Source of the DNA: Cyanobacteria bacterium RUI128
GTDB taxonomy: Bacteria > Cyanobacteriota > Vampirovibrionia > Gastranaerophilales > Gastranaerophilaceae
Length of the DNA: 10,113 nucleotides
Direction: 5' to 3'
Assembly (NCBI GenBank): GCA_024695725.1
Contig: JAILHQ010000119.1
Coordinates: 1-10,113, forward strand
The position numbers and the translations under genes are program-made. The number at the start of each line of letters is the position of its first letter. Position 1 is the stretch's first letter. The notes below the pieces were generated by a model that was not told where the DNA came from, searched no databases, and worked only from the letters and a program-made list of their open reading frames with translations. This document shows positions 1 to 6,012 of the stretch, piece by piece.

Positions 1-1383
1 GCAGCAGGCTGTACTATCGAAACTTATAAAACAAAAGATAAGGATAAACTTGATATTCTTGAGTGGAAAAAGATTATCACAGGCAGAGTCGCAAACTGGT
101 TGGAAAATAACAGCTCTGTTGAAGGTGAAAATCTGTCGTTCCATTATTATTCAGTAATCGGTGTAATGAAGGCAATAGAAGAAGGTAAAGTTACACTGAC
201 CAAGGCTCAATATCAGTCACTGTTAAATTGCTACAAGGTTAGTTATTCTGAGGTGCCTGAAAGCAAAGAATTTAATTCGACAGCAGGTGATGAGACATAT
301 ACCTTTGGTTCTGCTAACAATACCGTAATCTATAGCAGTGCTAATATGGGTAAAGATGTTATAAATTCTAGTCCGACAGAGTTTAACGAATCATACTTAG
401 ACAGAATAAAATTCACTACTGATGCAGGTCTGTCCGTAAAAGACGGCACTTTAGCTGTCAAAGCTGTGGGTAATGACCTTGTTATAGGTAAGGCTGGTGA
501 CCTTGAGAATAATTCGGTAACATATAAAGATTTCTTCTCAAGTGATAAGGTTAACAAGGTTAACAATACAATTCTTTATGATTCATCTGGGGATAAGTAT
601 TATTTGCGTGTTAACGATAAGGGTATAGGTAGCGAAGACAGAAATCATATAGAATTTGTTTATAATAATGACTATTCGCATTATGCCGGTTTTGGAACGG
701 GCAGAAACTATATCTACAGCTATGGTGAAAATGAATATTACTATGATGAAACGACTAAAGATAACATAAGTATGTGGGTTTGTTCATACGGCGGCGGTAC
801 TGATACGGTTGTTTCTTATTCCGAAACAGGAAGCGATAATTATCAAATCAATAAATTTAATGAAGAATCAAAACTTATCGTAACCGATATGGGTGGTGCT
901 AATGATTCATTATATATTGGATATAACAGTCCTGCTTATGAAGTTGAAGTACCTATAATCGATCAGATACGCTGGGTATTTGATGTCACATCTGCAGGTG
1001 GTGTTGATTATAACAGCTTTATGTTTGTTCATGAAGATGTACTCAATAGTACAACTCTGAAAACATCGCTCACTCAGGATTTGGTCTCTGGAGTGCTCAA
1101 ATATAATGCGGCATCTACTACTGAAAACTCATTCGGTATTGAGAAGTTTACTTATTTCATAAGCTATGATGAAGATGAAACGGGTTACTCTCCTTGGAAA
1201 GTTGAAGTAGATACGGATACCTGGAAAGCACAAATTGTTCAAAATGTACAGGCATGGCTCACAAGTGACGCTAATAGTGTACACTATACAAGTGCTTATC
1301 AGACATTTGAAAATGCAAGCGGTATTGATATCAGCGGACTTGTTACTGCGTATAATGTCGATTATACTCAATTGAATGCTTAA
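1..1383 (+). CDS. RTX/HCBP-like modular surface or secreted protein, C-terminal part (5' end outside window)
   Basis: The reading frame is open from base 1, so the 460 visible residues are the C-terminal end of a longer protein; the TTG at 100 is only an internal codon. Residues about 95-185 read like degenerate haemolysin-type repeats. FGSANNTVI is followed by DRIKFTTDAGL and then NDLVIG-VTYKDFF, which is the layout of the HCBP-related segment beside RTX repeats (a D.I.F strand, then DLVI, then a V-T-x-K/D-F-F strand). Further Gly/Asp-rich stretches are GGGTDTV and GGANDSLYI. True GGxGxDxxx nonapeptides are not intact, so calcium binding is doubtful. A Trp-rich helical module occurs twice, at residues 22-82 and 408-455, bracketing the beta-rich part. 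A 9-bp tandem duplication (547-564) encodes KVNKVN. No membrane segment is seen. The protein is probably secreted or on the surface, perhaps by type I secretion with a C-terminal signal, but no transporter genes are visible. The family style is fairly clear; the function is unknown. Confidence 0.7.
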   Translation, partial: AAGCTIETYKTKDKDKLDILEWKKIITGRVANWLENNSSVEGENLSFHYYSVIGVMKAIEEGKVTLTKAQYQSLLNCYKVSYSEVPESKEFNSTAGDETYTFGSANNTVIYSSANMGKDVINSSPTEFNESYLDRIKFTTDAGLSVKDGTLAVKAVGNDLVIGKAGDLENNSVTYKDFFSSDKVNKVNNTILYDSSGDKYYLRVNDKGIGSEDRNHIEFVYNNDYSHYAGFGTGRNYIYSYGENEYYYDETTKDNISMWVCSYGGGTDTVVSYSETGSDNYQINKFNEESKLIVTDMGGANDSLYIGYNSPAYEVEVPIIDQIRWVFDVTSAGGVDYNSFMFVHEDVLNSTTLKTSLTQDLVSGVLKYNAASTTENSFGIEKFTYFISYDEDETGYSPWKVEVDTDTWKAQIVQNVQAWLTSDANSVHYTSAYQTFENASGIDISGLVTAYNVDYTQLNA

Positions 1384-1403
1384 ATGTTATAAGTAAAAAA
1401 ATA

Positions 1404-1434
1404 AAAAGAGGTCAGAGAATATCTGACCTCTTTT
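1404..1434. terminator. Bidirectional intrinsic terminator between convergent genes
   Basis: A perfect 13-bp inverted repeat, AAAAGAGGTCAGA at 1404-1416 and its complement at 1422-1434, encloses the 5-nt loop GAATA. The outer part of each arm is an A or T run, so the RNA from either strand forms a hairpin followed by a U tract. It lies 20 bp after the stop of the RTX-like gene and 9 bp past the stop of the lysozyme gene on the other strand, exactly where a shared terminator is expected. Confidence 0.9.
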
Positions 1435-1443
1435 GTTATATTG

Positions 1444-2709
1444 TTAATTATTGAAAAACCCCCAGGTCTTACCGTTCTTTACGTTATACCAGGCACTTTG
1501 CATTAAACCTCGTTCCCTGTGGCCTGATTTGCCCGGAAATTTTGATAAGGCATCTAAATAGTGAGGGCGTGCAATAATAAGAGTTTTATTTTTGTCAGGC
1601 TGTGATAGATTTGTAGAAGACATAATAATTCTATATACATTTCTCTTTTTTAGACCTCTGTTCTTTGTCTTTAAGGCCGTATGGGCTGCAGCGGCACAGT
1701 AGTTGCCTCGTTCTAAATCGCCCTTTATTAAAGCAGTCGGGGAACCGCTTCGTGTAAACGGTTCAACGCCTTTATTGAATACGATGTCTATTATTCCTGT
1801 CTGTACTGATTCAGGTGCTTTGTTAAATAAATCTTTACCCATATACACCATTGCATCAATCTTTGCATCCAATATATCCTGTGCCAAAAGTTCATACGCT
1901 TGTGCATCGGTTATTTTTGTTTTGTTCACTACAATATTTTCCCCGTTTATATCACCTGTGTGCCCAAAACCAATCGTAGGGCAACCATGTGGATATTCTT
2001 TACTTCTTACATTGTCTGATTTGCATACCAAATCAGGTTTCTGGTTTCTGCCTTCTATACCTATCAGGATGTCTTTAATATAATGTTTGTTTACCTTTGT
2101 AGTTTTTACAACATCATCAAAATTTCTGACACTACCGGGTGTGATTATATATCTGCCGGGAATCGTTATTGTTGTTCCTGCAGGAATAGGTGAATCTAAA
2201 TTAATATCAGAATTTACTGTTTTTAATCGGTATAGTGAAATTCCGTTTGCTCTTGCAATGCTCTTCGCATTTTGGCAAGCGCCTTCCGGAACAGTGTAGT
2301 TGGCAGGATGTGCATACGAAATATTATTGCCGCTTACCCAAAAATTGTTATTATTGACAGTTGGGGAAAGCTTTTTTGTTACAGGCGTTACCGGTGTTGG
2401 CTTTGGTGCAGAACGTTGTGTGTTTGCAGGTTTGGCTTTTTTCTTGCGGGTAGGGCGCTTGATTGAAGGCTTAAGACTTGAAGGCTTTCTTTCCCCTCCT
2501 TTTATATTAAATGAGGTTGCGCCTTTAGTGAAAAAGTCGGTAATGTCTTTAATAAGGTCAAAGGTCTTTTCATTGTTCGTATTTCTTGAGATAAAGCAAT
2601 CAACTTCTTTTGCAACAGGCGTAATGAAATGATATGCAGCCTGAGGCTTTTGGCATGATGTCAGTGCCATAGTTCCGATTAGTACTTTACTCATCAGATT
2701 TATTTTCAT
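1444..2709 (-). CDS. Lipoprotein with LysM domain and GH24 (T4-type) lysozyme domain
   Basis: This is a predicted peptidoglycan-cleaving muramidase of 421 residues. The ATG at 2709 is chosen because AAGGGTGG lies just upstream and because it gives a clean lipoprotein signal: a charged start, a hydrophobic core, then the lipobox L16-T-S-C19. A GTG-type start 17 codons upstream would bury that signal. Residue 20 is Gln, not Asp, so outer-membrane sorting is possible. Residues 75-116 are a Lys/Pro/Thr-rich basic linker. Residues about 136-185 are LysM-like (YTVPEGACQNAKSIA to TTITIPG). Residues about 208-383 resemble glycoside hydrolase family 24, with IGIEG (probable catalytic Glu219) and CPTIGFGHTGD matching the TIGxGH motif (Thr245). 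The Glu-Thr gap is 26 residues against 15 in T4 lysozyme, so there is an insert; Cys229 and Cys243 in it could pair. It may remodel the cell's own wall or attack neighbours. It sits alone, between a terminator and a divergent gap. Confidence 0.85.
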   Translation of the reverse strand: MKINLMSKVLIGTMALTSCQKPQAAYHFITPVAKEVDCFISRNTNNEKTFDLIKDITDFFTKGATSFNIKGGERKPSSLKPSIKRPTRKKKAKPANTQRSAPKPTPVTPVTKKLSPTVNNNNFWVSGNNISYAHPANYTVPEGACQNAKSIARANGISLYRLKTVNSDINLDSPIPAGTTITIPGRYIITPGSVRNFDDVVKTTKVNKHYIKDILIGIEGRNQKPDLVCKSDNVRSKEYPHGCPTIGFGHTGDINGENIVVNKTKITDAQAYELLAQDILDAKIDAMVYMGKDLFNKAPESVQTGIIDIVFNKGVEPFTRSGSPTALIKGDLERGNYCAAAAHTALKTKNRGLKKRNVYRIIMSSTNLSQPDKNKTLIIARPHYLDALSKFPGKSGHRERGLMQSAWYNVKNGKTWGFFNN

Positions 2710-2770
2710 AGACCACCCTTTTAAAATGTTAAAACCACTGAAAAAAAAAGTTTGCCACATGGTTACCCAC

Positions 2771-2814
2771 TTATTTTACCACCTATCCCCTTAACAGGGG
2801 TGAGGTGGAAATAA
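2771..2814. repeat. Long imperfect palindrome in divergent intergenic gap (REP-like or operator)
   Basis: The arms pair as TTATTT with AAATAA (2771-2776 and 2809-2814), then CCACCT with AGGTGG (2779-2784 and 2803-2808), then CCCCT with AGGGG (2787-2791 and 2796-2800). The loop is TAAC, with a TA bulge and one 2x2 mismatch. It lies between the divergent starts at 2709 (-) and 2852 (+). No T tract follows on either side, so it is not a standard terminator. The G/C-rich core stands out in this AT-rich gap. A 13-mer, AAAAAAAAGTTTG, occurs on both sides (2742-2754 and 2821-2833). Confidence 0.6.
2773..2781 (-). promoter_or_regulatory. Possible extended -10 promoter for the lysozyme gene
   Basis: On the minus strand this reads TGGTAAAAT: a TG dinucleotide, one base, then TAAAAT (5 of 6 matches to TATAAT). 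No good -35 lies upstream, which extended -10 promoters can tolerate. Transcription would start near 2766 and leave a leader of about 57 nt. The box overlaps the outer arm of the palindrome at 2771-2814, so that structure could affect its use. This is weak evidence from consensus matching only. Confidence 0.25.
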
Positions 2815-2851
2815 ATAGGCAAAAAAAAGTTTGTTTGTGTATTAAGACTGT

Positions 2852-3799
2852 ATGCGCATAACAAATAATCCGATATTATGCAGAGATTACAGTTATCAAA
2901 ATCCGAGGAAAAACATAGCAAAACCTGCGGATAATCTTTCTGTGCAAACAAATTCAACCCCGATTACATTTCAGGGTATGTATGCTGACAAGATGAAAAA
3001 TATTTTTCACAACCCGTTGAGGTCGTTTAATGATTTTTCTATATCGGAATATTCTCAACTGTCCCCGTCTCAGCTTAAAAGTCTTAGAGGAAGATATAAG
3101 CATTTATCTTCGTCGAGTTATGGAGGTTTTTTTAGAAATGCGGAAATTATCCACGACAAGGCATCTGAAGCTATCAAAACCTCGCTTGATTCTCAATATG
3201 GCAAGGATAATTATCGTGTCGTTACGATAGGTCGTTCACTTTCTTCTATCGGAAAGGTCCTCGGATACAAAATAGGTGAAGAAAACGTTATAAATATCCC
3301 GATGTCTCATTGCGCTCGTTTTACTGATCCGTTTGATATTTCCTATGTTAAAAACACAGGCGAGGCTGCAATTTTCCTTAATTATTTAAAAGGGGTAGGT
3401 ATTGACAAAGAGTCTCTTGATAAGTCGGGCAAAAAACTTATTCTCATGGATTATTGCTATACTGGTGAGTCGTTAAAGGGTGCGGATAAATTATTCAGGT
3501 CTGTTTTTGGGGAGTCAGATAATATTGTTTCGGTAAATGTGCTTGACCTTATAGATAATCCGAAACTTCGTTCGCCTTTATCCCAAATTCTGCTTAGCAG
3601 CACGTATAAACGATTATCGTTTGTTGACCAAGCAACTGATTTAATGAATTTAAAAATGCACGAAGCAAATACATCAAAGGCTGAATATGAAACAAGACTG
3701 TTGTGGTTCAAACTTCTTGATAACCACATGACAAATAAACAACACGATTTGGAAGATATAAAACATGATAACTGGAATTTGCTCGCGTTAGGGTTCTAG
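2852..3799 (+). CDS. Unrecognised protein with phosphoribosyltransferase-like core and N-terminal ITFQG tag
   Basis: The protein has 315 residues and no signal peptide or membrane segment. Residues 1-45 are polar and low in structure, ending in PITFQG (37-42); a short tag of this style near the N-terminus is something I recall from many Gastranaerophilales proteins. Residues about 95-250 look like a type I phosphoribosyltransferase fold: a strand with VVTIGRSLSSIGKVLGY (123-139), which could be the diphosphate-loop region, and later LILMDYCYTGESL (196-208) in the place of the PRPP loop. The family consensus there is four hydrophobic residues, two acidic residues, two hydrophobic residues, then T-G-x-T/S. 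Here the second acidic residue is Tyr201. The C-terminal third is helical. No Shine-Dalgarno sequence precedes the ATG, and the leader may be very short or absent. The 3' end overlaps panE on the other strand. The fold call is tentative; substrate and role are unknown. Confidence 0.6.
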   Translation: MRITNNPILCRDYSYQNPRKNIAKPADNLSVQTNSTPITFQGMYADKMKNIFHNPLRSFNDFSISEYSQLSPSQLKSLRGRYKHLSSSSYGGFFRNAEIIHDKASEAIKTSLDSQYGKDNYRVVTIGRSLSSIGKVLGYKIGEENVINIPMSHCARFTDPFDISYVKNTGEAAIFLNYLKGVGIDKESLDKSGKKLILMDYCYTGESLKGADKLFRSVFGESDNIVSVNVLDLIDNPKLRSPLSQILLSSTYKRLSFVDQATDLMNLKMHEANTSKAEYETRLLWFKLLDNHMTNKQHDLEDIKHDNWNLLALGF

Positions 3800-4687
3800 G
3801 CTGTCTAATATATCTGAGATGACTTTGTTATAAGGTGTCGGAACATTGTGTTTAACTCCCAGCAGTACAACAGTTTTGCCGAAAATATCTGTTTCAGGTT
3901 TTCTGCCTGATTCTATATCCTGAAGCATAGAGGTTTTACCTTCGGGTATCATCAATGCCAGGCTATCTGCCAAATTGTGGTAAAAATCAGGCTCCGGAAT
4001 CCCTTCGCATTTTGCGACTTCTTCTACTTCAGAGCATATATGTCTCATGATTTCCATAGATTTTTTAGAGTTGCTCAACTCTCCGAATGTCATTTTATTG
4101 AGTGCAGACAACTGATTCACGCAGCAGTTAAAACAAAATTTTTGCCATTGTGCTTTAAGGATATTGTCAGAAATCTCATAACCGACTCCAATATTTTCAA
4201 ATGTTTGTCGTAAATATTCTACCCTGTCGTCATTTTCTTTTGTTGAACCGTAAATTATTTTTGCGTGACCGTCATGTGTAATTTCGTTCCCGTTTCTGAA
4301 GAAGGTGTGGCCTAGCAGGTATGAGTATAAAACTTTATTCCCATACACACCAATTATTTCCTTTTCGCTCGTTATTCCGTTCATAAAAGATAAAATTATT
4401 GTGTTATCTGTGACAAAGTTTTTTATATTCTTTATCACATCTTTTAGCCCGTTTGACTTAGTTGCAATAATGATAATATCTGTATTGAACCCTGTTTCAT
4501 CAGGCAGAATATAATCGAACTTGCGTACTTCTCCGTTTATTATTCTCGGCGTTTCTTTGTATCGTTTAATACGGTCTTTGTCAACCAAAACCTTAAGGTT
4601 GTAGCCTTTATCCTGAAACCGTACGGCATAATATCCTCCGATTGCGCCAAGTCCGCATATAAGTATGTTGTTTTTATTATTTCCCAT
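3788..4687 (-). CDS. panE: 2-dehydropantoate 2-reductase (ketopantoate reductase)
   Basis: The enzyme reduces 2-dehydropantoate to D-pantoate with NADPH, the committed supply of pantoate for pantothenate and coenzyme A, in the cytosol. The 299-residue length is usual for the ApbA/PanE family. The N-terminal Rossmann domain has the dinucleotide motif GLGAIGG (12-18), then ATKSNGL (75-81) and FMNGI (101-105). The C-terminal helical domain carries the family signature WQKFCFNCCVNQLSAL with the catalytic Lys183 and Asn187/Asn191. It also has TSMLQDIESGRKPETD with Ser253 and Glu265, which correspond to the active-site Ser and Glu of the E. coli enzyme. The ATG overlaps the end of yqeK by 11 bp and has no clear Shine-Dalgarno sequence, so translational coupling is likely. 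It is the last gene of the nadD-yqeK-panE unit and overlaps the convergent plus-strand gene by 12 bp. Some family members act on other 2-oxoacids, but the active-site set is complete. Confidence 0.9.
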   Translation of the reverse strand: MGNNKNNILICGLGAIGGYYAVRFQDKGYNLKVLVDKDRIKRYKETPRIINGEVRKFDYILPDETGFNTDIIIIATKSNGLKDVIKNIKNFVTDNTIILSFMNGITSEKEIIGVYGNKVLYSYLLGHTFFRNGNEITHDGHAKIIYGSTKENDDRVEYLRQTFENIGVGYEISDNILKAQWQKFCFNCCVNQLSALNKMTFGELSNSKKSMEIMRHICSEVEEVAKCEGIPEPDFYHNLADSLALMIPEGKTSMLQDIESGRKPETDIFGKTVVLLGVKHNVPTPYNKVISDILDSLEP

Positions 4688-5261
4688 ATTTGCTTAATAA
4701 CCCGTTATAGATTTCTATTGTACTGATGCAGATTTTTAGCTCTCTGTCTGCAAGACTTTTTATGGTTCCTTTATAACATTCAAGCAGTGCCATATCAAGC
4801 CCGTTCTCTTCGTCAAGGCGCGGTTTTATTCTGTCTATGTATTCCTGCGGTCTTGTTCTGGGCTCAATTTTATCCGCAATAAAAATAATTTTCTCGAAAT
4901 CTGTCATATCAGGCTTGCCGATGGTGTGCCATCTTATCGCCGATAATATTTCCTTGTCTGTTATCCCGAAATCTCTATTTGCTACATACGCACCAGCAGG
5001 TGCATGGTAGGTTTTTGGGTTAATCATTTCACATTCTTCGACCGTCAGATTTTCTTTGATGATTTTAATAAGTTCTTCTGTTTTCAGGCATTTTGCACAA
5101 TCGTGCAGCAGACCTGCCGTATAGGCTTTGTCTTTGTCTAAATGAAATTTCTCTGCCAGTTCAACCGAGGTCGCAGCCACTCCGAGTGAATGTTCAAACC
5201 TTTCCTCGTCAAGGTTGTTTTTTAACCACGTTATCGCACTCTCTTTAGAGATATAATCCAT
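4677..5261 (-). CDS. yqeK: HD-domain Ap4A hydrolase, YqeK family
   Basis: YqeK proteins are metal-dependent HD hydrolases that split diadenosine tetraphosphate symmetrically into two ADP. The 194-residue length fits the family. The metal ligands of the HD fold are all visible: His24 (RFEHSLGVA), His53-Asp54 (LLHDCAK), His86 (YHAPAGA), His112 (RWHTIG) and Asp130 (FIADKIEP). The segment ADKIEPRTRP is typical of the family. The start overlaps the end of nadD by 17 bp and has only an A-rich stretch before it, so translation is probably coupled to nadD. A nadD-yqeK pair is common in Firmicutes and related lineages, often followed by rsfS; here panE follows instead. Confidence 0.92.
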   Translation of the reverse strand: MDYISKESAITWLKNNLDEERFEHSLGVAATSVELAEKFHLDKDKAYTAGLLHDCAKCLKTEELIKIIKENLTVEECEMINPKTYHAPAGAYVANRDFGITDKEILSAIRWHTIGKPDMTDFEKIIFIADKIEPRTRPQEYIDRIKPRLDEENGLDMALLECYKGTIKSLADRELKICISTIEIYNGLLSKYGK

Positions 5262-5832
5262 TTTTTTCTATATACTCCTTAACCTGTGGTATTTCCATAT
5301 TGTTTATTGATAAACCGTTTTTGATATTGTTTCTGAGTTTTGTTGAAGAAACATCAGTAAAATCCATCGGTGAAAATTCAAAGTCATATCCTTTATTCTT
5401 CAGATTATCAAAATCGCTCTCTTTAAAATTGTCAGTTCTTTTAAAAACAATGAAGTGTACAAGGTCTTTCAGCTTGTCGCTTTCATACCAGCTCTCTATT
5501 TTTGTAAAGGCATCAGTCCCGATAAGGAAATTTATTTTGCCGTCAACGTCATATTTTTTGTACAGTTCAAGAATTGTGTTGTAGGTGTATGAGTTTGTTT
5601 CCTGTTTGTATTCTATATCACTGATATTAAAATATCGTGTGCCGGAAATGGCAAGTTTAACCATGTTGAAACGGTGCTCAGCCAAATTTTTTTCAAGATT
5701 TTTATGCGGCGGCAAATATGCCGGAATGAACAAAATACTGTCAAAATTGTAGTATTTTTTTGCAAAATTTGCTATTTCCAAATGTATTTTATGTATCGGG
5801 TTAAATGTACCCTGAAATACGCATAGTTTCAT
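5245..5832 (-). CDS. nadD: Nicotinate-nucleotide adenylyltransferase
   Basis: NadD adenylates nicotinate mononucleotide with ATP to deamido-NAD, the central step of NAD synthesis. I chose the ATG at 5832 (195 residues) because AAAGGTG lies 6 nt upstream; the GTG at 5841 lies inside that ribosome site. Nucleotidyltransferase motifs are present in order: GTFNPIHKIHL (8-18) at the ATP site, PPHK (41-44), LIGTDAF (103-109) and the C-terminal SSTKLRN (162-168), which matches the ISSTxIR motif. The HxGH signature reads H14-K-I-H17: both His residues are kept but Gly is replaced by Ile, and the preceding Gly of GGTFDP is Gln7. It is the first gene of the three-gene operon, directly behind a good promoter. 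Confidence 0.92.
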   Translation of the reverse strand: MKLCVFQGTFNPIHKIHLEIANFAKKYYNFDSILFIPAYLPPHKNLEKNLAEHRFNMVKLAISGTRYFNISDIEYKQETNSYTYNTILELYKKYDVDGKINFLIGTDAFTKIESWYESDKLKDLVHFIVFKRTDNFKESDFDNLKNKGYDFEFSPMDFTDVSSTKLRNNIKNGLSINNMEIPQVKEYIEKNGLYL

Positions 5833-5852
5833 TGATGACACCTTTCGGAGTT

Positions 5853-5881
5853 ATTGTACCACAAAAAGCTCTAAATGATAA
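5853..5881 (-). promoter_or_regulatory. Sigma-70-type promoter of the nadD-yqeK-panE operon
   Basis: On the minus strand the -35 box TTATCA (4 of 6 to TTGACA) at 5881-5876 and the -10 box TACAAT (5 of 6 to TATAAT) at 5858-5853 are separated by exactly 17 bp. Transcription would begin near 5846, leaving a short leader of about 13 nt that holds just the AAAGGTG ribosome site before the nadD ATG. A 9-mer, CTCTAAATG, which recurs at 5922-5930, overlaps the -35 and spacer. Confidence 0.6.
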
Positions 5882-5961
5882 CATATTCCCCAATTAATTA
5901 TTTACCCATATTTACCCCATCCTCTAAATGTATGAATTTATTGAAATAATTTTACTATTGT
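5882..5961. promoter_or_regulatory. Divergent control region with short direct repeats
   Basis: This gap separates nadD (-) from the LysM gene (+). It holds TATTTACCC twice with a 10-bp period (5899-5907 and 5909-5917), a related TATTCCCC at 5884-5891, and the second copy of CTCTAAATG at 5922-5930 (first copy 5869-5877). Spacing by one helical turn is what an operator would show, but the region is AT-rich and no regulator is identified. No small gene or RNA is evident. Confidence 0.3.
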
Positions 5962-5967
5962 GATAAT
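5941..5967 (+). promoter_or_regulatory. Possible promoter of the LysM-glyA gene group
   Basis: TTGAAA (5941-5946, 5 of 6 to the -35 consensus) is followed after 15 bp by GATAAT (5962-5967, 5 of 6 to TATAAT), which is preceded by TG and one base as in extended -10 promoters. The leader to the ATG at 6013 would be about 40 nt. An alternative pair, TTTACT (5951) and TAAGAT (5974) with a 17-bp spacer, has weaker boxes. Confidence 0.4.
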
Positions 5968-6012
5968 CTTTGATAAGATAAAGTAGTGTATCAAACAAAT
6001 TGGGTGAGGAAT

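Noticed and set aside
1703..2083. Plus-strand open frame of 126 codons opposite the lysozyme domain
   Set aside because: The minus strand here encodes the recognisable GH24 motifs; the plus translation has no family features.
2300..2632. Plus-strand open frame of 110 codons inside the lysozyme gene
   Set aside because: It lies antisense to the linker and LysM part of a well-supported gene, has no ribosome site, and its cysteine/phenylalanine-rich translation looks like a shadow.
2755..2820. Small transposon-like insertion with 13-bp target duplication
   Set aside because: The two AAAAAAAAGTTTG copies do not abut the palindrome, the segment between them has no matching terminal inverted repeats, and poly-A repeats arise by chance in AT-rich DNA. 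Kept only as a palindrome finding.
2763..2957. Minus-strand open frame of 64 codons across the divergent gap
   Set aside because: It runs through the palindrome and the start of the gene at 2852, has no convincing ribosome site, and its HLTPVKGIGGK end is simply the translated palindrome.
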